Positions 34,701-46,800 of a stretch of 64,000 nt of DNA are shown here, piece after piece. Source of the DNA: Epichloe hybrida (taxonomy: Eukaryota; Ascomycota; Sordariomycetes; Hypocreales; Clavicipitaceae); NCBI GenBank assembly GCA_019022495.1, contig JAFEKR010000001.1, positions 6,572,001-6,636,000 on the forward strand. The letters run 5' to 3'. A program made the translations under genes and the position numbers. Position 1 is the first letter of the stretch. Each line of letters opens with the position of its first letter. The notes beneath the pieces are model-generated. The model saw only the letters and a program-made list of their open reading frames with translations. It did no database searches and was not told the DNA's origin.

Positions 34701-35191
34701 AGCCCGAAGGCATCCAGGGACCCAGGGGGGAGAAGGGGGGAGGGGTTCCTCGGTGAGGCGGGATAATTGACGACTTACTTTCGCCGCCGGCTCTCTTGCA
34801 CGATGCACTGGGAGGAGAAGTTGAGAAATTGTCAGCCGGGACGGAATGGGAATGGGACTGGGACTGGGATTGGTGGAACTGCCTGCCTGCCAGCTGGGAA
34901 ATGGAAAATGGGAAATGGGAAATATTGGAAATGGGAAACGGAAAAATGGAAACTCACCTCGACGTTATCCCAACGGCAATTGCCGCATGGCGCGCCCTCT
35001 ACTACATCGCAGCGAACCTTGCGCGCCCGGCACGACACGCAGGCCCGCGCAGCTCTTCGCTTCGTTGCTTTTTGCGGGACGCTCGAGTCTTCGCCGCCTG
35101 GTGCCATTCGTTTCTTGTTGTTCTTGTCTGCGGAATCCGAGGAATGGGACGAGGCGGGTGAAGCGCCGTCATTTGAGGGTTCTGGCACCAT
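31778..35191 (-). CDS. CTF1-beta: Zn2Cys6 transcription factor, CTF1-beta/FarB type (fatty acid and cutinase regulator)
   Basis: Six exons on the - strand: 35191-34958, 34807-34779 (29 nt), 34600-34344, 34064-34018 (47 nt), 33944-33534 and 33448-31778. All phases agree, giving 882 residues. The binuclear zinc cluster has Cys at 51, 54, 61, 69, 72 and 79; the sixth Cys is the first codon of the 29-nt exon. The fungal transcription factor domain follows, with LPAFVRPLPAKIAPEDVQYL, IGLHRDP, RIWWSCFMRDR and SALHRPQF. The cluster (KRRAARACVSCRARKVRC) and the middle region match CTF1-beta of Fusarium solani and FarB of Aspergillus. These proteins bind CCTCGG-type sites and switch on fatty-acid beta-oxidation and cutinase genes. 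A CCTCGG lies at 35266-35271, just before the start codon. The C-terminus is acidic and Asp/Ser-rich, a probable activation domain. Confidence 0.9.
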
Positions 35192-35265
35192 CGTGTCGTG
35201 GTAGTTGGTCTCTTGTTGGCAAAATGAATGCTATGTGAATTCGAGGGAAAACTTTGTGGAAATGA

Positions 35266-35271
35266 CCTCGG
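35266..35271 (+). promoter_or_regulatory. CCTCGG hexamer upstream of CTF1-beta
   Basis: The hexamer matches the FarA/FarB core site and lies 75 bp before the start codon of the factor itself. It could allow feedback control. A single hexamer is expected by chance about once per 2 kb on both strands, so this is only suggestive. Confidence 0.3.
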
Positions 35272-37006
35272 GCAGTGTCGTTTTGGTGAGGCGAGTCGAG
35301 TTTCGTGGCTTCTTGGATTCGTGGATTCGTGGGCAGCTGAGCTCTCTTCCAGTCTCGGATTCCGCTCCAGGGAGGGGGGGGGTCGGGGGTTAGATTTCTT
35401 GTCGTGATTTCTCATTGAAGAGCCTTCCAGCAAAGAAATAGAAATCCGCAAGGTCTGGTCCGGTCCGTTCTAGACGAAATCGATTCTATCGCGACAACGG
35501 CTCGAGGGTCGCTCAAGTGACGCAATTCTGCAAGTAGTAGCCAAGCGGTGGTCTGGTGGTCTCGAAGCTCCGTTTGACCGTGTCAATAAGCTGATTGGGC
35601 CTGGCAGATGGGATGACGAGAGAGCTTCACTAGCAATGAAACAATCTACCAAATAACCAAACAACCAAACAACCAAGAGGGGAGATGGTCCAGCAAGGTC
35701 GGAAGAAGTTGGGGAACCCGTCCAGAAACAACTGTTCTGTTCTTGATCACGAACCGTGAACCAAGAAGAAGTCCGGGGGTGGGCTTCGTAGCCCCCGGGG
35801 CGTGAAATCCTATTATATTCCGTCCACGTTTGTATTTCAACGACCAGCATGACCCATAACCATTTCAGCATTCATTCTCACTCGCCGATGACGATGACGA
35901 CGCTAAAAGCCTGGACCTGTTTCAGTACCGGTGGCCCGCAGTAGAGGTCCGCAGGCAGAACTTTACGAGGACCGTTCGAGGTGGCTCACGTGTCTCCATT
36001 ACTCACATCCGCATCCAACCCAAGACGGCTTGCCAAGTCCAGCGAAGCAACAATTAGGGGGGCGGGAGGGGTGTCAGGGTGTGTGTGTGCCTCCATCCCC
36101 GGGGGAAAGTGGCAGCTTCTGTCGACAGACAAGCCAACAAGCGTCGTTGATGAGTCCACTTTGTTGGTGCTTCCCTGCAACTCCCAGCAAACAGAATGCT
36201 CTGATCTACGGAAGTAGGTGAGCTACATATGTACAGTTCCGCACTTGACCGTAGCAGCTTTTTAGCGTACGGAGAAAACCGCCAAGTTCTATGTGTGCAT
36301 GTACATATGTGCTTCATGCTTCATGGCACCGGCAACTTGGCCGGCTAGTAGAGCGTGTCCCCCAGATCCAACTTTGTCGTCGATTCGGTCCGTTCGTTAC
36401 CAAAGAGATCGATTACCCCATGTTTCAATGTTCGAGCCCTTCTCCGCCATCTGGGGGCCAGCAAATACCTGCGTGCGTGCCCAGGTCTACTAGCTAATGC
36501 GACGAACTGCAGCGTTGTTCACAGCCTTGAGAGTACAATCTTCGACAGGACTTAGTTTAGCATGGTTACGTTCGTTCTCTTGTCCAGGTTCCCTGTCGTC
36601 CTGCTGCATGTGCACCGCAATTTTGACTTGTCACGGGAATAATACTCGCCATGTAGGGGTGCGTGCGTGCAAAAGTCGCACTGCCATGTGGAGCAGAACA
36701 GACTCCTCATGTCTTTGACATCATGAAGAAGCCACGGTTGATCAGTACATGTACTGACAACTGGCCAAGTCTTGGCTGAAAGTCAGCTGTCGTGATTAAT
36801 TCCACACCCTGCAACGCGCCACCCTACCCCGATGCCGGCCCCGGGATTCGAGCCCTTTCCATGTATGTAGTGCTCGGCGTGCTTGATTGACATCTCGATG
36901 CGCCTCGGTCAACCCCCCCTCCCCCCCGGCCGCTTTTCAAAACGGGTGGCCATGACAGATCCGTACTAGAGCCGTCCTGAATGTCACCAGCGGCCCAGAA
37001 GGGAAA

Positions 37007-37038
37007 CCCATCCATCCATCCATCCATCCATCCATCCC
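37007..37038. repeat. CCAT tetranucleotide microsatellite
   Basis: About seven uninterrupted CCAT units in intergenic DNA. Confidence 0.9.
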
Positions 37039-38711
37039 TTGGAGCAGCACCACGGCGGCCGGCAAGTCATCCATCTGCTGTGAAGTCAGTCAGCTTCCCG
37101 ATCCCAAGATCGGATACTGTTGGACAAGATAAGACATGAATCATGAGTTCTACACCGTACACCGCACAGCACGTAGTTTAGTTCTGCGACAAGCTGAGTT
37201 CGAGCTTTGTGGCGGAAAGTTTCCGGACCTCCCTCACCTCGACCACTCGATGCCCCCGGTAAATGGTTTCAAGTCAACTTCCTTGGGTTCCGTCTGAGCC
37301 TGAGGAAAGGGGAACCCCAGCCCCGTCCCATGGCAAGGCGGATCCGGCAAGTCACAGTACGTCCGTGTACGGAACTTACACACGGAGTAAGTCAAGTCGG
37401 ATCAGCCCATATTCTCCTGCTCCGTCTCCGTCTCCGTCTCCGTCTCCGCCCCCTCGCACAAACACAAACACCATGAACCGTAACCTGTGCACGGAAACAA
37501 GTCAAGGCTCTGGTAAGTGGAGAAACAGCTTATGTAATAAAAGATGAATCAGCAGACACCGACTCCGCTTCGGAACCGACGTCCATGATGCTCGCTCCGC
37601 GGACTTCTCCGTGCCCAAAGCCAGCCAGCTTCACCTACCCTAGGGTAAGTCAAGTCACCACTCATTATCGTTTCGCCGCTCGGTCAGCGAGCAAACGAGT
37701 TCGGCCCTCCGTCCGACCCGAGCCTTTATCGCCGAGCTCATGTGCCTTGAAATCCGTCCATTTCCTCGATACCTTCCATCAAACCATGCTCAAACAAACT
37801 AATCAAATCACTCTTCCCCTTCCCTCTCCCTCTCCCTCTCCCTCTCCCTTTCCCTTTCCCTTTCAAAACAAACTCCCCTTTCCCATCCCAGGACTACATA
37901 CTTCATCCTTCGCAACGACTTCCGCAGGACCAAGAACACAACAGGTGGTTGCAACCATCCTGCTCAGAGACACCAGCACAACGTCCCTTGTTCGCGCCAA
38001 GTATCGGTTCGTGCGGTACCCGATGGAAGCTTCTAGGAGACACAATTCACTGCATTCCCACGATCCTTTTTTTTTTGGTTCCTCGTGGAAAGCTAGTTGG
38101 CCCTTCTTGGTGCCTTCCTACCCCACATGTCGAGATGGGCCTGTTGGGCTGACATGTCGACATCATATTGAGAGATCGACCAGTTGGGTGTGGGAACTTA
38201 CCAACGTCTGTGCCGGCAGTATACACCACGGAGTCCATGTCCCGGACTGGACTCATTTTATGTCGACCATGTATGTACGTCAATCTGTGGCAGTTTCCAC
38301 AATCGCCTCCACTCACTGCACCATGTACATATGTATCTTGGTCATCTCTCTCACACCACATTACGTGCCAGCGTGCATGGAAGCTCATGTTGATACTCAT
38401 TCTATTATGCCCTTGTCCGCCAGGATACAACGCTATCCAAAGCCATAGCTAACAAGTGAGTCTAGCATACTGAATAGACGTCGCCAATCATCAATGCCGC
38501 CGTGCAGCAAGCTACCCTTGTCGTCTAGACTGGGGCTTCCCAAAGGAGCAACAAGAAGAAACTCATTTGATTCAACGCCGGTTGTATCTTTTCGTCCAAT
38601 TCATGTCCACAAATCCATCATCGAAGACGCACAAAGCTGACGCCCTTGTCAACGGCTGGTCCCCCTTGGCCCTCTTCTTGTCCCTCTTCTTGTCCCTTAC
38701 CACTTGCCGCT

Positions 38712-41405
38712 CTACAGGCGACCACGAGCATCAGTGAAGCACATGGGATTGTAGATGTGCTGCTTGATGTAAGCTGTCAGGGCCACATCACCCCATTCTT
38801 CCCACTCGTGCCAGTAGTGATCAGGGATTTCTGAAACGCCGTCCCGTCGAGCAGCCTTCATCACCTCGCGTGCCACATTGATGCTGGCGTCACGAACACG
38901 CTCAATCCGAGGATAGATGAGACCCTTGTGAATCTCCTCGGCGTTCAGAGAACCAGCCAGTGCATCAGCAGAAGTGTACACCATGTCATCGGTGACACGG
39001 GAAGCCTTGGCGAGAATGGCACCGAGACCTAAGCCAGGGAAGACGTAGACATTGTTGCCTTGGTTGGGGTGATACGTGACTTCTCCTGCTTCTCCGCCCA
39101 CCTTGACGGTGAAGGACTGGAAAGGGGATCCAGAGGCGAAGATGGCGGAGCCGTCGGTCCATTGCACAGCCTGCTCGAACGTGCACTCGGCCTTGGTCAA
39201 GGGGTTGCTTAGGGGAAATAGAATGGGTCGACGACCGAGACCGCCAGCATCAACGGAAGCCTTTAATGCTCGAATCACGGACTCGGTGAAAATGCCGTGC
39301 GTGGCGGCAAGACCGATCAGAGCACTGGGCTTGACGTACCCGATGACTTCTTCCAGAGTACGCAGTTGAAGACCATTGTTGTCAGTACGAGCAAAGTACT
39401 TCTTGTGCTCGGCGAGCTTGTCGCCACGGTCCATGGTGACGAGACCTTTGGTGTCAACCAACCAGAACTTGTCGCGGGCTTCGGCTTCGGAAAATCCTCT
39501 ACGAGTGTAGTATTCAACTAGTTGCTTGGCGACGCCAACGCCGGCAGAACCAGCGCCCATGAAAACGAGACGCTGCTCCTCAATGGGCACCCCAGACAAG
39601 TTTACGGCGCCGATGTACCTAGTGGTATGTCAGTAACGTGCCTATCATGGCAAACGATGGGACGTTCGTTGGCCTTTCGAGCGTACGGACCCTCCTAGAA
39701 TAACTGCACCAGTACCCTGGATATCGTCGTTGAAAGCACGATGCGTGTTTCTATAACGATCGAGATACTTGAAGGCCTTTTCACTTTCGAAATCTTCAAA
39801 TTGGACAACCATGTTAGGATATACCTCCTTTGCGGCATCCATAAACTCGTCCATGAATTCTTGCTGGACGTCTAGGGGAGGACGCTTCTGTCTAAGACCA
39901 AGATACAAGGGATCCTTCAAGTTGGCCTCGTTGTTGGTGCCACAGTCCAAGACGATGGGGAGAGTCTTGGAAGGGTGAATGCCTGCGGCAGCTGTGTACA
40001 AGGCCAGCTTGCCAATCTATCCAGTCAGTGTTGTCAGCATCTCGCCGCTGAAAAAAATGGTGTCACGTTTCAGTGTGACGCCGTGAACGTTGGATTCCCT
40101 TTACTTACGGAGATGCCAACTCCATTCATACCCAAATCACCGAGACCGAGGATGCGGGATCCATCCGTGACAACGCAGATGTCCGGATCTGAGCACGGCC
40201 AATTTCTCAACATGGTACGAATCGACTTTCTTTGCTTGATGGAGATGTACAAAGCTTCGGGCCGAGTGTACAAGCTCGAGTATTGCAGACAGACGTCACC
40301 GATGGTGGGCGTGTATACCAACGGCATAAGGTCGCGAACATTGTCTATCAAGAGGCGGTAGAACAGATCGGTGTTCTGGTCCTTCAAGCTGGAAAGGTAG
40401 AGGTACTTGTCGATGCTGGTCTGGCGAGTTTGAATCATCTTCATCGCTCTTGCGCATTGAGTCTGCAGGCTTTCCATCGTGTGCGGGAGGAGACCGGTGA
40501 GGTTCTTGGTAACACGTTCTTCAGGGGTGAATGAAAGGCCTGCAAAAAAAATGAAACACACAAAGGCAATCTCATTAGTACAAGCAAGACGTGAAAGTAC
40601 TTCGGCAGGCAAAGCGACCCCACGGTGCAAACAGCAGCATCTCAATTGCGAACATATCGAACATGAAGAGAAGAAGCCCAAAGTTTCTACGGGATGATGC
40701 TGCGATGGCGAGATGGAAATTTGGCACGGACAGATGAGAGAGATGTTGTGAAGTTGAACACGTACCCTTGTTCCAGAGAGGCTCGCGAATGATTTGGTAT
40801 CCAGCAGCCTGAGATTTGGCGAGATATTCAGTGGTACGGTCTTGCTTGACCTCGCCGTGTGAGTCCTCGGCATAACCGCGGTGCTGATCAAGAGCAGTCA
40901 TCTTCATTGCTTCTCGCATAGCAAAGAGGTCAATGGTTGACATGGGGTTCAACTCGGTAAGCCTGCGGCCAGAGATGGACATTCGCTTATTAGATACAGA
41001 GGTACGTGGAGAACGGCCACAGCTGACAGACGATGATGGAGACGATGATGGAGGCGTTGACACGTCTGAGCTTTCAGGACTATCAGGCGACGCCATTGAC
41101 GTGGCTATTGAGGAAGACGCCAAGGAGGAAGAAGAGCTGAGAGGGAAAGCTGAAGGTGTGTGCACAGATGAAGCAGCAGGGGAGGAGGGAGCTGACGAGG
41201 AGAAATATACGGAAGAAGCAGGGCAATGCTGACGGAGAGCGGCGGAGACAGTTGACGAGGGTCTCGCCGTCGAGACGGATGGGCCTTGAGCTCCATCGGC
41301 AGCGAGGTGGGACAGGCGGTTTAATAAACGCCTGGGGGAGGACCATGGACAGCCCAAGGGAGCCCAAGCAGACCCGGCCAAGGTCGAGAGCCGGTGCTGA
41401 TACAT
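38712..41405 (-). CDS. MAE1: NAD(P)-dependent malic enzyme, mitochondrial type with long N-terminal extension
   Basis: Four exons on the - strand: 41405-40766, 40539-40109, 40016-39691 and 39618-38712, phases agreeing, 767 residues. Malic enzyme converts malate to pyruvate, CO2 and NAD(P)H. Core features: GYQIIREPLWNKG (202-214), FTPEERVTKNLTGLLP, YTPTIGDVCLQYS, the catalytic-lysine region GLGDLGMNG, LDCGTNNE, the metal-binding region FEDFES, AFNDDIQGTGAV, and the dinucleotide loop FMGAGSAGVG. The first 200 residues are an extension: a basic amphipathic start without acidic residues (MYQHRLSTLAG...SSPRRLLNRL), fit for mitochondrial import, then a Ser-rich linker. The frame continues upstream of 41405 only through a non-ATG codon. 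Internal ATGs at 41096 and further down could give a shorter cytosolic form. Confidence 0.92.
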
Positions 41406-43882
41406 GCGAAGCAAACCCAAGGGGACGACGGCGGCAATAGGGACAGTGAAAGAGATGGAGGGACGGGGGGGGATTGGCGTGTTGCGTGAGAGGCCAGGGC
41501 TTGTCGGAGGACAGAACTGACAAGTACGCTCGCTGCACACGCCTGGGGCGGGTTTCAAGATGGAGCCAAAGAAGCTGGAAACTGAACCAAACCAAGACGC
41601 TCGACTGAATGCAAGAGGAGGAGCAAACGCTGGTGATGGCGATGTCCAGGCCGGGGCCGATGGATGCTCGTGGTGTGCAGGTGGTGGATGGATGGGGATG
41701 GACGGGGATGGATGGGGACCGACGAGATGGTCAGGTGCAAGGTATAAACAAGGTACCGAGTACTTTTTGATGGGATCGTTTCCGAGCTGGTCCCAGAAGC
41801 TGCGTCCCGGTCACGGTGTTGGGGACAGCCAACGGTCTGTGAGAACGGCAGAGTGACGAAGAAGGAAGGAGTAGTCGTCAACAATGAGAGACAAATTGAT
41901 GAGTTGCACCGTGGAATGGACTGGGTAGTCAAAGACGAAGAGGGCCGTACAACACGGTCAAGTCGGCCGTGCAGAGTAACTAGTTATTGTTGCAGTGCTG
42001 TCTTTGGTCTGAGAGCTGCCGGTGTCGCTTTCTTGTCAAATTTCAAATTTGTTGGGACAACGCAACGCCGCAATGGCTTGAGCTGAAGATGGCCCCAGAG
42101 TTTTTTTGTGCTGTGGAAAAGACATCAAACCTCGGCAAGAATGTGTCTGACCTGGGCGAATCCATGGACAACAGAATATCGACGTCTGCAGTAATACTTG
42201 CTATCTGTCTGCATTGCATTGTGTTCCCGGTCAAACGCAACTGATTCCGAAATCTTTGGACGAAAAAGACAACGAGCGCCCGTGACGCCGTCGAAAAGGT
42301 CTGTCTGTCTCCACCGTCTCCACCTACGAGACGGGAGGCGGAAGGCGCGACACAGACAGCGGCCACACGACGCTTCATCCCATTTTCCCGACCCGGCCCA
42401 ACGACGACAACGACGAGAACGAAGACCAGGCACCCCGGTCTCTCGATGCAGCTCTACTGCTGCCCAAGACATTCCGGGACACTACGGGATCGAAATAGTA
42501 CGGACCGGCAGAAGCAGACAGCAGAATATGTAGCACTTTAAAGACCCACTTTCCCATGTGGCTGGCCTCTGGTCTTTGAGACTCTGCCGGTGCCGGTCAA
42601 TGTCTGGCTTGTTGGCTGCCTCAAATGCACAGGCCGTTTCACTTGTCACTTGTCGCGTGAGAGCATCGTGCTCTTCTTCTGTTCGGGTCGCAAGACCCGT
42701 CTACAGAGAGCTCTCTTTTCTCGCGCAATGCTGCTGCGACTTTGTCAATCAATTCACGTCCGCTCGCCCGTTGTCCCCCCCCCCCCTGGTGGGTGTGGAT
42801 TCGGTTTTTGGAATCATCTGTTCTGTGGGGGCCAATTCGCCGTCATTCTTCCGACTTCCTCCGAATAGTTTATTACCGGGCTCCATTCCCATTTTGGACA
42901 TCGAATTCAACGAAGATGTGGTCGTGAAGGTCGGAATTTGCCGTACAATGCCCACTCAGCGCGTACCTCGATGCTAGTATCAGGGCATGCTCCTGGACAA
43001 TAACAACAACAAACCTCTGTCTATGGACAATGGCATCCTCTCGACTTGGCGCAGCGTTTTTTTTTTCTGGCAGTCTGTAGCTCTAGCCAAGTCAAGTTGT
43101 GTGCAAGCAGCTATTCACAGGGGCTATCAGCATCAGCGTCATATGCCACAGGCACAGCATTGCCTGTTCCGATATCTTCCACCTGCAACCGCTTCTAGCT
43201 CCGCAGATCGGAACCGTCCACGCGTGATGATGAAGATGGTCCCGCTTCTCCACGAGGTTATATCGCCCGAGTGACTACACATGTAGGTCCCCGCATCGCA
43301 TCACGTTCGGTCGTCTTGCAAATCATCTTCTCCGGCACGTGTCAGTCTGGGCTGGCCATCAGACCTGCATCTCCGCAGTGCTCTGGGTCCGGCCCGGTGA
43401 GCTAGCAGAGAGTAGCAGAGTTCGTGTAAACGGCCAAGCATGTGAGTTTGACGAAGCATGTGCAAAGCAGCCCCGTCTCGTCCAGACTACTAGGCCGATC
43501 ATGTCCGAGTACGTACAACTACACGACTTGGTACGTATGGACAATGAATTGGCATTGACTGACCTGACCCATTTTCACAACATCTGCGCTTAGACGGACA
43601 GGAAGTGCATGACTGATTTTTCACATGCCGACTTGGATGAGCAAATATATGCTCCGTTGCGGGAAGACGGCTATGACGCCTGAATCTAGATTTCGTAATT
43701 CGTCTGCTATTCTTTCTTCTTCATACCGACTAGGTAAACCATTCATTGTATTCGCATATAGGGAGGGTATAGTCTTCTCTGTACTCCGTAGTTTGTTCCC
43801 CCATTCTGAAAAGTTTCCATCCACGAGAGCAAAAATCACCTTGTTTCTCCCCGCCATATTTCAATTGACCTCCATTGTCAAA
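41406..43882. other. Intergenic: malic enzyme promoter and 3' end of POT1-domain gene
   Basis: About 2.5 kb. A (T/G)GGATGGA-rich purine stretch lies at about 41685-41720 and a C run at 42775-42786. Open frames are short and unrecognised. No gene is supported. Confidence 0.5.
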
Positions 43883-46800
43883 CTACACCTGCGCTTGTGA
43901 TAGCTTCTGCGTAGTCTTTTCAATCTTCCCCAGGGCCTTTTCATCCAACGCGTCCCACCACTTCCGCAACCCGCTTGCATACTCTACGTCCTCGTCGGTG
44001 ACTTCCACGGGCGCCCCTTTGATTTGCGCCAACATCTCTGCGTCGTCCTTTTCGAAGACGGCCCACGTGGACGCATCTGTGGCGCGGACTCCGAACCCGC
44101 GTCCCTTCATGGAAACGACTTGGACTCGGCGTAGGAGAACTACGTCTCCCTTGCGGACAGTTGGCAGTGATGTCTGATGCGGTCTGAAGATATGGCCGAC
44201 TGTGACTCCTGTAGGCGCAGAAGAGGGGTCGGTCAATGTAAGCTCGAGCATGTAGTCCCGGGGACCGTGTTTGGGACGGTTCGGCAGCGGCGGTGTAGAC
44301 GTAGCTACCGCTAGTATGTCGGTGATCTTGTTGAGGCTGGCGCGGAGAGATCGTAGCGATAAGTAGTCGGGCAGCTTCGTGCGTAGGTCTTTGCCTAGCT
44401 GGCGCTTGAGAGCAGACAAGGATTCATCTTCCACAAAGGAACCTGGTACGGAAGGCGATTCGAGAACTTCCTGCTCTTGCCCCAAAGGTTGGCCAGGCTC
44501 GGGCGTTGTGAGCCGCTTGGACGCTCGGGTTTCAGCTGGAGATGAAGTCTTTCGTTCCTCGGTCTCAGAGTTCTCCGTCATGCTCCGTGTAACACGGACT
44601 GGTGGTATAGCTGGCTCGTCTGGCTTGGTGGGTGTTTCGACGGATGCCTTAGCCAGAAGGATGCTTGGATCAGCCTGCTCAGATTGGGTGCTGCGAGTGA
44701 CACGCAGAAAGCTTGGAGAAGCAGGTGCTTCTTCCGGCACCGGCTCCGGTTCTTGTCTAGATTCTGGTTCTGGATCTGTTAATTGCTCTGCCGCTGCCAG
44801 TTCCTGTTTGGCAGAAGCAAGCTCAGTCTCGGCTAATGGACTAGCCTGGGCAAGTAGGAGACTGGGATCATCGATCTGCGAACTCGTGGAATCGGATCTT
44901 CGCCTCTTTCGGTGTGAGTGACTTCGAAGCGATTTGACGGTGATGAGAACGTCAGGCTCTTGTGCCTGTTGGCTTTCTTCCGAGGCCTCTTTCTGGGCTC
45001 TTTCTGCAGCATGCCCCTTCACGTCTGGGGATCCATATTCTCTCAGCTCGCTCATAATTTGGGTTTCTGCAGCCGCAGGGTCATCATCATCATCCTGCTC
45101 TTTCTGGTCCTGCTCCATCACGTTGGACTTCTCTAGAGCTTGTGTCTGAACCGGTGTAGGATGCTGCTGGTTTTTTGGGGAAACCTCGGGGACCTCTGTG
45201 CTTTTCTGTATTGACTCTGAAATCGGTTCAGCGTCTTGGACCTCTTCACTGCTCGTTTGACCTGCTGATTCCTCAGCATCGTCAGCTTGCACCGGGTCTT
45301 TCATGTCCACTTCGGGCTGTTCGGTTGTGGGATGATCAGTCTCCGTTTGCTCAGGCGTCACGTTTTCACTTCTCTGAAGTTCTCCGTCATGTTCAGCATC
45401 TGACGTCTTTGCCGTGCTCTCGTCTTCTTCAGCTTCCACGGCGAGCTCGTCCTGCATCACTTCGTCTTCGGAAGCTGCCTCTGCATCGGCATTGCTTATT
45501 TCGGCTCCGGCCGCTGGCTGTGCTTCCTCATCGTCCACGTCCATAGCATCTTCGCCACCGTGCTCTTTAGTATCTGCTATTGCCTCAGCATCTTCCTTTT
45601 CTTCAGCATCTGCTATTGCCTCGACATCTTCCCTTTCTTCAGCACCTTCCTTTTCTTCAGCGCCCGCCATTTCCCCAGCATCCGGTTTCTCTTCAGCGTT
45701 TTGAGTATCTGTCGCTCCTGGCTCCTCTAGTCCACTTTCCATGGCCTCAACTGCCATATTTCCAGATGCTTGACCTTCAAGTCCACCCTGTTCGACTTTA
45801 TCGTCTGGGTCCTCAACCTGATCACCCGCGTCCTCTTCCTCCAAGGGCTGCTCAACAGTCTCCACTTGACTCGCTCCGCCTTGAGTAGATGGCAGAGTCT
45901 CAACAAGTTGAATCCCAGCACCCTCCGGCCGGAGAGGTTCCACAGCGGCATTGTGCTCTTCTTCCTCGTCTTGTTGATCATCATCTTCAGAATCTGACAA
46001 CAGATCTATAAAAACAGGCTCTTTTGGATCGTTCGGAATTCTCTCCTGCTGAGCATTGTCGTCTGCCTCATCTTCGTCATATTCTTCTTCGGACTCTTCA
46101 TCGGAATCCTCTTCATCCAAGTCTTGGTCTTCGCCTTCCTCGTCACTCTCTTCGTCGTCGTAACCATGTTCAGCATCAACAGATTCCCCATCCCCTGAGC
46201 CGGTGAACTCTTCACTCATACCAGCCGGTGATCTCCTTGGCTTCTGTATGTATTCGTCTGTATCGCTTCCCACTTCGTCTTCCTGGTCGTCTACCTCCGC
46301 CTCATGCTTATTTTCTGCATCCTCATCCTCATCCATGTCTCCATCTTCTCGTAGCGCTTGCTCATCACCTTCGTCCTCCTGCTCCTCAAAGTCGATGGCC
46401 TGTTTCTCGACATCGCTACCATCAGACTCGGACTCGAACTCGGACTCAGACGCGGATTCGTCGTCATCTCGAGTGTGAGCATAGTTTCGTAAATCGTAAT
46501 CTTCACCCTCGAGGTCACCACCCTGGTCATCAGAGTCAGATTCCTCGCTTTGTTGCTGTTCCTCTACTTTTTCCGCATCCGGATCCAGAATTAGTGCAGC
46601 GTCATTTGTCAAAGGTAGCTCTGATTCCGAGTCCTCGCCGACCTCAGAAGGTGACTTGTGATGAACTCGTCCTTCATCGTCTCGTTCTTCTGGTGGGGGA
46701 GATCTTTCTATGATGGTCGCTGAAGGTTCTTGAGGAGTCTGGTCGGGGATTAGAGGATAAGTCGAAGTATTTTCCACTTGCCATTGCTTTTCCCCTCGGG

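Larger units (their letters stand above)
35192..38711. other. Long intergenic region (3.5 kb), no supported gene
   Basis: It holds the CTF1-beta promoter and the malic enzyme 3' end. Simple repeats include CCAT units at 37007-37038, CTCCGT units at about 37430-37448 and CCCTCT/CCCTTT units at about 37815-37863. Open frames are short and of repeat composition. A B-box-like GGCTCGAATCC on the - strand near 36845 has no tRNA around it. Confidence 0.5.

Noticed and set aside
36838..36860. B-box-like GGCTCGAATCC (- strand) as a tRNA gene
   Set aside because: The T-loop does not begin TTC and no acceptor or anticodon stem pairs around it.
35192..38711. Short open frames in the 3.5-kb gap as genes
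   Set aside because: They are driven by simple repeats, lack good start contexts and show no splice-consistent extension.
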